Shown here piece after piece: positions 15,998-23,022 of a stretch of DNA of 64,000 nt (within the stretch, counting starts at the first letter, position 1; each line of letters begins with the position of its first letter). The notes under the pieces were generated by a model that had not been told where the DNA came from, made no database searches, and saw only the letters and a list, made by a program, of their open reading frames with translations. The stretch is from NCBI RefSeq assembly GCF_017877055.1, contig NZ_JAGIPG010000005.1, forward strand, positions 186,001 to 250,000, read 5' to 3'. This stretch comes from Neorhizobium galegae (GTDB lineage: Bacteria; Pseudomonadota; Alphaproteobacteria; Rhizobiales; Rhizobiaceae). A program made the position numbers and the translations under genes.

Positions 15998-17599
15998 ATG
16001 GCATTGGGCTTCATCAAACGCGTCTTCACCTTCGGCAAGCCCGCCGAGGAACCGGCACCCGATGCAGTAGGGCCGGAGGATCTCGCCGCCATCCAGGCGG
16101 AACTGGAGCCGAAGTCGCGCGACGAAGACCTGCCGGTCTCGCCCGTCGATCCTGTCGCACCGGCTGAGATCGAGACGGCTGGCGGGCCGGTTGCGGATGT
16201 GGCGGCGGAGAATGTCAAACCGGCGGAGCCGGAGGCTGACGAGGACGATGAGCCGGCGCTTCTTCCCGGCGTCGAAGCCGTAACCGAGATCGGTACGGTA
16301 CCATTGTCGCTATTGCAGGCGAAGGCAGAGGCTGAAGAAGCCGTGGTATCCGCGGAAGTGCACCCCTCTGTCCTGCCGGACATCTCCCCCTCAAGGGGGG
16401 AGATCGCGGATGCGCCGTCTTCTCCACCATCGGACGGCAGTGCTGCCATATCGGATCGCGGTTCTGAAGATTCGGCATCGGCTTTGGGAGTGGGAGCGAA
16501 CCGCTTGCCGATCTCCCCCCTTGAGGGGGAGATGTCCGGCGGGACAGAGGGGGGTGTTCCCTCGGACGACGACGTTCGCGCCGCACCAAGTGAAGCGCCC
16601 CGCCCCGAACCCACCCTCCCCAAAGGCTTCTCCACCGCCCGCCCGGAACCGCCGCCCGAACCCATCGCCCCCGCGCCAAAACTCACCTGGTTCCAGCGCC
16701 TGCGCGCCGGCCTTGCGCGCACGTCGTCGCAGCTCACCGGCCAGATCGGCGCGCTCTTCACCAAGCGCAAGCTGGACGAGGATACGCTGGAACAGCTCGA
16801 AGACCTGCTGATCCAGGCTGATCTCGGGGTCGAGACTGCGATGCGGGTCACCGGCGCGCTTTCCTCGGAGCGTTACGGCAAGGACGTGACCGGCGAGGAC
16901 GTGTCGCGAATCATGGCCGAGGAGATCACCAGGGTTCTTGCGCCGGTCGCAAAGCCGCTGGCGCTCGATCTCAATCACAAGCCGCATGTCATCCTCGTCG
17001 TCGGCGTCAACGGCACCGGCAAGACGACGACGATCGGCAAGCTGGCGGCAAAACTCTCGGGTTCCGGCCTCAAGGTCATGCTCGCTGCCGGCGATACGTT
17101 TCGCGCGGCCGCGATCGAGCAGCTGAAGATCTGGGCGGACCGCACCGGCTCGGGCTTCATCGGCACCAAGCTCGGCGCCGATGCGGCCGGCCTTGCCTAT
17201 GACGCCTACGAGCAGGCGCGCGCCAACAAGTCCGACGTGCTGATCATCGATACCGCCGGCCGGCTGCAGAACCGCACCGAACTGATGGCCGAACTCGAAA
17301 AGATCGTCCGCGTGCTCGGCAAGCTCGATCCCGATGCGCCGCACACCGTGCTGCAGACGCTCGACGCCACGACCGGCCAGAACGCCATGAACCAGGTCGA
17401 GATTTTCCGGAACGTTGCGGGAGTGAGCGGGCTTATCATGACGAAGCTCGACGGCACGGCGCGCGGCGGCATTCTCGTGGCGATTGCCGCCAAGCACAAG
17501 CTGCCGGTCTATTTCATCGGTGTGGGCGAAGGGGTGGACGATCTCGAACCCTTCGAGGCGCAGGATTTTGCGCGCGCCATTGCCGGGATTGCCCATTGA
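15998..17599 (+). CDS. ftsY: Signal recognition particle receptor FtsY
   Basis: 533 residues. FtsY docks the Ffh-ribosome complex on the inner membrane. The C-terminal NG domain (about residues 230-533) is intact: VVGVNGTGKTTTIGKLA P-loop, DTFRAAAIEQLKIWA, DTAGRLQNRTELMAELEK, TKLDGTARGGILV. The N-terminal ~225 residues are an acidic, low-complexity region that normally varies. Here it includes about 65 residues (LPDISPSRGEIAD ... LPISPLEGEMSGG) encoded by an inverted palindromic repeat (16361-16556) read in frame. It follows mtaB by 15 bp and probably shares its transcript. Confidence 0.96.
   Translation: MALGFIKRVFTFGKPAEEPAPDAVGPEDLAAIQAELEPKSRDEDLPVSPVDPVAPAEIETAGGPVADVAAENVKPAEPEADEDDEPALLPGVEAVTEIGTVPLSLLQAKAEAEEAVVSAEVHPSVLPDISPSRGEIADAPSSPPSDGSAAISDRGSEDSASALGVGANRLPISPLEGEMSGGTEGGVPSDDDVRAAPSEAPRPEPTLPKGFSTARPEPPPEPIAPAPKLTWFQRLRAGLARTSSQLTGQIGALFTKRKLDEDTLEQLEDLLIQADLGVETAMRVTGALSSERYGKDVTGEDVSRIMAEEITRVLAPVAKPLALDLNHKPHVILVVGVNGTGKTTTIGKLAAKLSGSGLKVMLAAGDTFRAAAIEQLKIWADRTGSGFIGTKLGADAAGLAYDAYEQARANKSDVLIIDTAGRLQNRTELMAELEKIVRVLGKLDPDAPHTVLQTLDATTGQNAMNQVEIFRNVAGVSGLIMTKLDGTARGGILVAIAAKHKLPVYFIGVGEGVDDLEPFEAQDFARAIAGIAH
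16361..16556. repeat. Palindromic repeat element inside ftsY
   Basis: Two arms, 16361-16406 and 16509-16556, are reverse complements with one substitution and a 2-base length difference. Each contains the inner palindrome CTCCCCCTCAAGGGGGGAG or its complement. A 102-bp centre separates them. Related but degenerate arms flank the ccmB-ccmA repeat cluster. It reads as an open frame in ftsY, encoding PDISPSRGEI and PISPLEGEM peptides. Confidence 0.85.
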
Positions 17600-17663
17600 T
17601 GCCACAAATCTGCCTTGGCACTCGCGCAGGGCCAAGGCAGGACGAAGCAGGTTTGACCAGTTT

Positions 17664-18347
17664 ATGAAATTCGAAAGCGATACGACGCCCACCGCCGCCG
17701 ACCGGCACCATCCGATGCTGAAGCTCTCGCTTGAGCTCGGGCCGCTGCTCGTCTTCTTCTTCGCCAATCTGCGCGGGGAATGGCTTGCGGAGACTTTCCC
17801 CTGGCTTTCGGTGCTCGGCGGCCCGCTTTTCATCGCCAGCGGCCTGTTCATGGTCGCGACCGTCATCTCGCTCGTTGTCTCGAAGATCGTTCTCGGGCAT
17901 CTGCCTATGATGCCCTTCATTTCCGGCATCGTCGTTCTGGTCTTCGGCGGGCTCGGCATCTGGCTGCAGGACGAGCTGTTCTTCAAGATGAAGCCGACCA
18001 TCATCAACACGCTGTTCGGCGTCGTGCTGCTCGGCGGACTGCTGTTCGGCAAGTCGCTTCTCGGCTATGTGTTCAATGCGGCCTTCCAGCTCGATGATGC
18101 CGGCTGGCGCAAGCTGACCGTCCGCTGGGGTGTGTTCTTCCTGTTCCTCGCCGTCCTCAACGAAATCGTCTGGCGCGGCGCCAACGCCTATTACCTGCCC
18201 GACGTAAAGGCGGCGGATAATTTCTGGGTCGCCTTCAAGGTCTGGGGTACGATGCCGATCACGCTGATCTTCACCATGACGCAGATGCCATTGATCATGC
18301 GCCATACGATCCAGGAGCCGGCAGGCAACACCGAGGCTGAAAAGTGA
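17664..18347 (+). CDS. ispZ: Inner-membrane septation protein A (IspZ/YciB family)
   Basis: 227 residues from the ATG at 17664 (MKFESD); the open frame extends upstream into ftsY's 3' end but lacks homology there. The protein has about five to six membrane helices and family motifs LELGPLLVFFFAN near the N-terminus, QDELFFKMKPTIIN and WRKLTVRWGVFFLF followed by LNEIVWR. IspZ/YciB proteins affect cell elongation, septation and envelope integrity; mechanism is unclear. It lies 64 bp after ftsY and overlaps the next gene by 4 bases (GTGA), so it belongs to one transcription unit with DUF2585. Confidence 0.92.
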   Translation: MKFESDTTPTAADRHHPMLKLSLELGPLLVFFFANLRGEWLAETFPWLSVLGGPLFIASGLFMVATVISLVVSKIVLGHLPMMPFISGIVVLVFGGLGIWLQDELFFKMKPTIINTLFGVVLLGGLLFGKSLLGYVFNAAFQLDDAGWRKLTVRWGVFFLFLAVLNEIVWRGANAYYLPDVKAADNFWVAFKVWGTMPITLIFTMTQMPLIMRHTIQEPAGNTEAEK

Positions 18348-18931
18348 CGGCGGCGGAATTCTCCCCATCGAGTTCGTCCTCCAGGCGCTGGCTCTTCGCC
18401 GCGCTTGTCCTCTTTCTGCTCCAGATCGCCGTCCTCTATGCGATGGGCCGCATCCCGATCTGCGAATGCGGCTATGTGAAGCTCTGGGAAGGCGGGGTGA
18501 ACACCAGCGGCAATTCTCAGCACCTCTCCGACTGGTACACGCCGTCGCACATCATCCACGGCTTCCTCTTCTACGGTCTAGGCTGGCTGATCCTGCGCCG
18601 CGCGCCGCTGACCGCCCGGCTTTCGCTGGCCATCCTGATCGAGGCGGCCTGGGAAATTGCCGAAAACTCCCCGCTGATCATCGACCGCTACCGCACGGCG
18701 ACCATGGCGCTCGGCTATACCGGCGACAGCATCCTCAATTCGGCGATGGACACGGTGTTCATGGCCCTCGGCTTCCTCGCCGCCTCACGCCTGCCGGTCT
18801 GGTTGACGGTCGCGGTCGCCATCTTCTTCGAGCTGGCGACCGGCTACATCATCCGCGACAACCTGACGCTCAACGTGCTGATGCTCGTCTGGCCGGTCGA
18901 TGCGGTTCGGGTATGGCAGGGCGGGTTGTAG
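18344..18931 (+). CDS. DUF2585 (UPF0314) family membrane protein
   Basis: 195 residues from a GTG at 18344 that overlaps the ispZ stop. The family signature is visible: MGRIPICECGYVKLWEG with two cysteines, then SGNSQHLSDWYTPSHIIHGFLFY, then EAAWEIAENSPLIIDRYR. Three to four membrane helices follow. The family is largely confined to alphaproteobacteria and has no assigned function. Conserved Cys, His, Asp and Glu residues near the membrane suggest a metal site or an enzyme, but that is inference. Coupling to ispZ suggests an envelope role. Confidence 0.85.
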   Translation: MTAAEFSPSSSSSRRWLFAALVLFLLQIAVLYAMGRIPICECGYVKLWEGGVNTSGNSQHLSDWYTPSHIIHGFLFYGLGWLILRRAPLTARLSLAILIEAAWEIAENSPLIIDRYRTATMALGYTGDSILNSAMDTVFMALGFLAASRLPVWLTVAVAIFFELATGYIIRDNLTLNVLMLVWPVDAVRVWQGGL

Positions 18932-19402
18932 GTCGCGGCTGCGACCGGGAGCGGCCTTGGTCGGGGATCGTTTTGCCGGTCCGAGAAAAATCCGCTCAAC
19001 CTCATCAATCCCTTACGGATATTCGCTTCCCCGTCCATCCCCGCTTCTCCGAACCCGCCCCATAATCACCCCGTCATCGGATGGGAAACCGGATTCGCGA
19101 ACCGGCCTCCTCCTCAGGGTTTTCGGACCCCGGTTGCCGGTGATGGCTGTCGAACGTGGTGGAACGGGAACTGACAAATCCCGGAAAGCTGCAGGAAACG
19201 GTCGGGGCAGGCGGAAAGCCTGAATACCCAATACCGAAATACCCCGCCTGCTCCGTTCCCAAACCAGAACCGCGCCGGACAAGACGTCCCGCGCGGCCAA
19301 AAGTGCTTCTTCGCGCTGAGATCGAAATGCTCTTCGAAGCAGGGAACACAGCGAAAAACCTCGGTCGCTTTGGGACATCCCGGTCGCCCGAACGGCTCCC
19401 GT
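18932..19402. other. 471-bp intergenic region between convergent DUF2585 and ccmG
   Basis: No credible gene. It holds a short GGTCGC/GCGACC hairpin at 18931-18946 right after the DUF2585 stop without a T-run, an 8-bp inverted repeat GCAGGCGG/CCGCCTGC around 19206-19250, and a GAACGG/CCGTTC hairpin at 19390-19404 overlapping the ccmG stop. None is a convincing terminator. Open frames here have no recognisable protein features. Confidence 0.6.
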
Positions 19403-20005
19403 TCAGCGTCCTGCCACGGCCTTCTCGATCGCTGGCAGAAGATCCTGCGTCAGGCTGCGCTCGTCGAAGGGCCCGACCTTCTTGTAGAGGATCGTTCCGT
19501 CGGGCGCGGCCAGATAACTTTCCGGAATGCCGTAGACCCCCCAGTCAATCGCCGCCTTGCCGTTCGGATCGACGCCGATTGCCTTATAAGGATTGCCGAG
19601 TTCGCCGAGGAAACGCAACGCGTTGTCGTTGCGGTCCTTGTAGTTGATGCCGACGATGGTGAGCCGGCTGTCGTTTGCCAGTTCTTTCAGGATCGGGTGT
19701 TCCTGCCGGCAGGGCACGCACCAGGAGGCGAATACGTTGACCAGCGTCAGCTTGCCGGTGATCGCCGAGGTCGTCAGCGCCGCGGTGTTTGAGCCTTCCA
19801 GCGGCGGGAGCGCCAGCGAAGGGGCCTTCTTGCCGATCAGGGCGGAGGGGATGGCCGAGACGTCGCGGCCGTTGACGTCCTGATCGTAGAGCATCTTGCC
19901 GGCGACCGCTGCAAAACCGAGAAAGATCGCCAGCGGGATTAGCGGCAGCGCATAACGTGCCAGGCTCTTGCGCGTCGCGGGCTGATTTTCGGTCTCGATG
20001 CTCAT
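19403..20005 (-). CDS. ccmG: Thiol:disulfide interchange protein CcmG (DsbE/CycY)
   Basis: 200 residues. One membrane anchor lies at about residues 18-38 (LARYALPLIPLAIFLGFAAV), then a periplasmic thioredoxin fold with the active site ASWCVPCRQEHP. CcmG keeps the cysteines of apocytochrome c (or CcmH) reduced so that haem can be attached. Conserved downstream elements include GVYGIPESYLAAPDGTI with its cis-proline (GIPE). The start overlaps the ccmD stop by 4 bases (ATGA), completing a ccmABCDG cluster on the minus strand. Confidence 0.95.
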   Translation of the reverse strand: MSIETENQPATRKSLARYALPLIPLAIFLGFAAVAGKMLYDQDVNGRDVSAIPSALIGKKAPSLALPPLEGSNTAALTTSAITGKLTLVNVFASWCVPCRQEHPILKELANDSRLTIVGINYKDRNDNALRFLGELGNPYKAIGVDPNGKAAIDWGVYGIPESYLAAPDGTILYKKVGPFDERSLTQDLLPAIEKAVAGR

Positions 20006-20172
20006 GCCGCGTCACCCTTTGCCTGAGCGGAGCGGCGGCGGATACCGGAGGCTTCGAGTTCGGCCAGCTCCTTTTGGCGGGCGCGGCCGTCGAGCCAGGT
20101 CCAGGCGATCAGACAGAGGATGACGATGGCCGAAACGGCATAGGACATGGCGATATAGAAGGTATGGCTCAT
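20002..20172 (-). CDS. ccmD: Haem exporter protein CcmD
   Basis: 56 residues, beginning MSHTFYIAMSYAVSAIVILC. It has a single membrane helix (about 6-25) followed by a charged cytoplasmic tail (DGRARQKELAELEASGIRRR), the standard CcmD layout. CcmD stabilises the CcmABC complex and helps release haem-loaded CcmE. It starts 4 bp after the ccmC stop and overlaps ccmG by 4 bases. Its position is as informative as its sequence. Confidence 0.9.
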   Translation of the reverse strand: MSHTFYIAMSYAVSAIVILCLIAWTWLDGRARQKELAELEASGIRRRSAQAKGDAA

Positions 20173-20176
20173 GATC

Positions 20177-20947
20177 TCACCCCTCCGAGCCGGTTACATG
20201 GCCGGCTAAACGCGCGGCCATGCGCCGCTGGGCGGCGACGCGGCGGCGCCAGATCTCGTTGCGCATCGCCATCACATGCAGGGTGAAGAACAGCATGGTG
20301 AAGGCGATCGCCATGATCAACAGCGGCCAGAGGAATTCCTGGTCGATGGTCGGGCCGCCCATGCGGATCACGCTGGCAGGCTGGTGCAGCGTGTTCCACC
20401 AGTCGACCGAGAACTTGATGATCGGGATGTTGACGAAACCGACGAGGATCAGCACGGCGGACACGCGCGCCGCCCGCGACGGATCGTCCATGGCGCGGTT
20501 GAGCGCGATCAGGCCGAGATACATGAGGAAGAGCACGAAGACGGAGGTGAGACGCGCGTCCCACACCCACCATGTGCCCCACATCGGCCGGCCCCAGAGG
20601 GAGCCGGTGGCGAGCGCGATCAGCGTGAAGGCGGCGCCGAGCGGGGCTGCCGCCTTGTGGCTGACGTCGGCGAGTGGGTGGCGCCAGACCAGCGTACCGA
20701 TCGCCGAAACGGCCATCACCGTGTAGCACATCATCGACAGCCAGGCGGCGGGCACATGCACGTACATGATACGCACCGTCGCGCCCTGCTGATAATCGCC
20801 TTCCGTCGTGAAGCTCAGATAGAGCCCGATTGCGAACAGGATTGCTGTGATCACCGCCATCCAGGGCAGGATGCGGGCCGCGAGCGCCAGGAACCGCGTC
20901 GGGTTGGCCAGATCGCTGAATTTGCTGATGGCGAGGCTGTCGGTCAT
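20177..20947 (-). CDS. ccmC: Haem exporter permease CcmC
   Basis: 256 residues from the ATG at 20947; a GTG two codons upstream (20953) is possible. Six membrane helices are visible. The haem-handling tryptophan-rich motif is MWGTWWVWDARLTS (about residues 123-136), and the flanking conserved histidines are in MYVHVPAAWLS and WWNTLHQPASVIR. CcmC attaches haem covalently to CcmE on the periplasmic side. It lies between ccmB and ccmD, as in the usual order. A weak AGAAAG ribosome-binding site precedes the ATG. Confidence 0.95.
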   Translation of the reverse strand: MTDSLAISKFSDLANPTRFLALAARILPWMAVITAILFAIGLYLSFTTEGDYQQGATVRIMYVHVPAAWLSMMCYTVMAVSAIGTLVWRHPLADVSHKAAAPLGAAFTLIALATGSLWGRPMWGTWWVWDARLTSVFVLFLMYLGLIALNRAMDDPSRAARVSAVLILVGFVNIPIIKFSVDWWNTLHQPASVIRMGGPTIDQEFLWPLLIMAIAFTMLFFTLHVMAMRNEIWRRRVAAQRRMAARLAGHVTGSEG

Positions 20948-21035
20948 GGACACTTTCTAATCTGCGCGCGGAAAAGCAGCTTGATCCGGGTCAATTCGAC
21001 CCCAGGCAATCTGATCCCAATCAATCCGATTCTAG

Positions 21036-21695
21036 TCAATCGCCGGCATTGCGCAACGCCAGTGCCGCGCCGAGCGGACCGAGCACGGCAAAAAACATCG
21101 TGATCGCCACCAATATCAGGAAAGGCGGCATAAACGGGGCAGGGTCCTCGACCGCCGCATAGGAAGCGCTGACGCCGAAGATCAGCACGGGGATCGCGAG
21201 CGGCAGGACAAGGATGGAGACGAGCAGCCCGCCCCGCGGCAGGGCAACCGCCACCGCCGCTCCGACCGCACCGATGAAGGTCAACGCCGGCGTGCCGACC
21301 AAGAGCGTCAGCATGGTGGCGCCGATTGCCACCTCATTCATGTTCATGAAAAGGCCGAGCAACGGCGAGGCGATCACCAGCGGCAGGCCGTTGCCGAGCC
21401 AGTGCGCCAGGCATTTCATCAGCACGGTCAGCACCAGCGGGTGTTCCTGCATCAGCAGCAGGTCGAGCGACCCGTCCTCGCGCTCGGTCTGGAACAGGCG
21501 GTCAAGGCCGAGCAGGGCCGAGAGCAGCGCGCCGATCCAGACGATTGCCGGGCCGATGCGGGACAATAGATTGAGATCCGGGCCGACGCCGAAGGGGATG
21601 ACGGCGACGACCGTCATGAAGAAGAGAACCCCGATCAGAGCGCCGCCGCCGGCGCGGACGGAAAGTTTGAGGTCGCGGAGGAGGAGTGCGGTCAT
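21036..21695 (-). CDS. ccmB: Haem exporter permease CcmB
   Basis: 219 residues with about six membrane helices, starting MTALLLRDLKLSVRAGGG. The family segment FQTEREDGSLDLLLMQEHPL follows the second helix. CcmB pairs with the CcmA ATPase and works with CcmC in loading CcmE. A GAGGAGG stretch is encoded just inside the gene, but no strong ribosome-binding site precedes the ATG. Unusually, about 412 bp of repeat-rich DNA separate it from ccmA rather than a few bases or an overlap. Confidence 0.95.
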   Translation of the reverse strand: MTALLLRDLKLSVRAGGGALIGVLFFMTVVAVIPFGVGPDLNLLSRIGPAIVWIGALLSALLGLDRLFQTEREDGSLDLLLMQEHPLVLTVLMKCLAHWLGNGLPLVIASPLLGLFMNMNEVAIGATMLTLLVGTPALTFIGAVGAAVAVALPRGGLLVSILVLPLAIPVLIFGVSASYAAVEDPAPFMPPFLILVAITMFFAVLGPLGAALALRNAGD

Positions 21696-21762
21696 GATCG
21701 GACGCTCCGTGTCCGGGGCGCATCCCCCTCTGCTCTGCCGGGCATCTCCCCCAACTCAGTTC

Positions 21763-21876
21763 CCGTCATCCTCGGGCTTGACCCGAGGATCCACTTTTCG
21801 TGCCGGAAGGCGTCGATCCGGTCCGACCGGTACAGTTCGGAGACCTGGATCCTCGGGTCAAGCCCGAGGATGACGG
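21763..21876. repeat. Perfect 31-bp inverted repeat
   Basis: Arm 21763-21793 (begins CCGTCATCCTCGGGCTTGAC) is the exact reverse complement of 21846-21876, with a 52-bp centre. Each arm is itself partly palindromic (CCTCGGGCTTGACCCGAGG). This sequence type is frequent in intergenic DNA of rhizobia. Confidence 0.9.
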
Positions 21877-21918
21877 CGAGAGGGCGGCGGATGACGGCGG
21901 GTGTGAGGGTGGGAGGAG

Positions 21919-22011
21919 CCCTTCCCCCTTGGGGGGAGGTGTTGGGGAGGGGTTTTCTGTCTGCATAAAACCCCTCCCGCCTGCCGGCCCCCATCCCCAC
22001 AAGGGGAAGGG
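21919..22011. repeat. Nested palindrome with an AAAACCCCTCCC stem
   Basis: Inner stem GGGAGGGGTTTT (21945-21956) pairs with AAAACCCCTCCC (21967-21978) around a 10-base loop. Outer arms CCCTTCCCCCTT (21919-21930) and AAGGGGAAGGG (22001-22011) also pair. As RNA it could act as a weak terminator or a processing signal in the ccmA-ccmB transcript. Confidence 0.8.
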
Positions 22012-22107
22012 TTAAGAGTGCAGCACCGTTCCAGGCCCCATACACCATAGCCATTCCCTTGCGGTGGGGGCCGCCAGGGCAGAGGGGGGTAACGCGGGAC
22101 ACGACGA

Positions 22108-22752
22108 TCACCATCTCCCCTCCGCCACGCCCGCAAACCCGGCCATCTTCAATTCCCTTGCATTCTCCAGCCCCAGCGGCTGATGAGTCGCCGCCAGCAC
22201 TATGCCGCCGCCAGACAGATGCGCATTTATCAGCGCCGTGAATATGCTTTCCGCGTTCACATCCAGCGCCGCAGTCGGCTCGTCCAATATCCAGACCGGC
22301 CTATAGGCGACGAGCAGCTTGGCAAACGCCATGCGGCGCTGCTGCCCGGCCGACAGGTAACCGAAGGGGAGGTGGATGATCCCGCCAAGGCCAACCGTCT
22401 CGGCAGCCTCGCCGGGGGAGATGCCCTTGCCGCCCTCCACGTCGCCGAAAAACTCCTTCCAGAAACTCAGATTTTCAAACACCGAAAGTTCCGCCTTCAT
22501 CGCATTGCGGTGGCCGAGATAATGGCAGGCCTCGGCGGCGCGCATTCCCGATTCGGCACTCTCCGAAACCCAGGTGACGCGACCGGTCTCCGGGTGCAGC
22601 AATCCGGCCACGACGCGCAGCAGCGTCGATTTCCCAGATCCGTTGCGGCCGGTGAGGACGAGGCTTTCACCGGCTCCGAGGGCAAAGGAGATATCCGTGA
22701 AAATCAGGTCTTCGCCGCGCCTTGCGCCCAAGTTTTCGGCCAAAAGCCGCAT
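22108..22752 (-). CDS. ccmA: Haem exporter ATP-binding protein CcmA
   Basis: 214 residues from the ATG at 22752 (MRLLAENLGARRG), with AAGG 8 bases upstream; starts further upstream (22767, 22782) are less likely. The ABC ATPase motifs are complete: Walker A TGRNGSGKST, signature YLSAGQQRRMAFAKLL, Walker B VWILDEPTAALD and a switch histidine in LAATHQPL. It energises the release of haem-loaded CcmE by the CcmBC complex. It is divergent from acnA across about 270 bp that must contain both promoters. The ORF runs into a repeat cluster before ccmB. Confidence 0.95.
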   Translation of the reverse strand: MRLLAENLGARRGEDLIFTDISFALGAGESLVLTGRNGSGKSTLLRVVAGLLHPETGRVTWVSESAESGMRAAEACHYLGHRNAMKAELSVFENLSFWKEFFGDVEGGKGISPGEAAETVGLGGIIHLPFGYLSAGQQRRMAFAKLLVAYRPVWILDEPTAALDVNAESIFTALINAHLSGGGIVLAATHQPLGLENARELKMAGFAGVAEGRW

Positions 22753-22831
22753 GACGGAGACCTTCATTAAGATTTTAATCATCGCGATCCGAAAATTTAT
22801 TCGGAATGAGCGCCAAGCGTCTGGAACCCTT

Positions 22832-22850
22832 CTTAGAAATTATCTATAAG
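22832..22850. promoter_or_regulatory. AT-rich imperfect palindrome between ccmA and acnA
   Basis: CTTAGAAATTATCTATAAG pairs in 7 of 9 positions and resembles the TTTAGAA...TTCTAAA iron-control element bound by Irr in rhizobia, though with several mismatches. It could equally be part of a promoter. Confidence 0.3.
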
Positions 22851-23022
22851 CACTGCAACCACGCCAGCGGCCGGCGTGATTTCAATCTTCCGCCGAACCT
22901 GAAGATCCCAAAAAATCTTCTCGTGCGGACAGCGGAAATGGTCGTACCCGCATCCTGATGTGCATGAAGTGCATAGGCGTCCGCACGCGCGTGTTGGCTC
23001 TTTAATCAGCGGGGTTTATTCC

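Larger units (their letters stand above)
21721..22093. repeat. Composite nest of palindromic repeats between ccmB and ccmA
   Basis: Outer arms (about 21723-21743 and 22071-22090) are partial reverse complements of the CCCCTCTG-CTGCCGG type also seen in ftsY. Two further palindromic elements are nested inside (21763-21876 and 21919-22011). There is no gene; open frames here give the low-complexity peptides typical of rhizobial repeats. Confidence 0.75.

Noticed and set aside
18931..18946. GGTCGC/GCGACC hairpin after the DUF2585 gene as a terminator
   Set aside because: Short stem without a T-run on either strand.
21692..22114. 140-codon minus-strand frame between ccmB and ccmA (contains VILGLDPRIQ and WILGSSPRMTG)
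   Set aside because: These peptides come from translating the palindromic repeats; such ORFs are common artefacts in rhizobial genomes.
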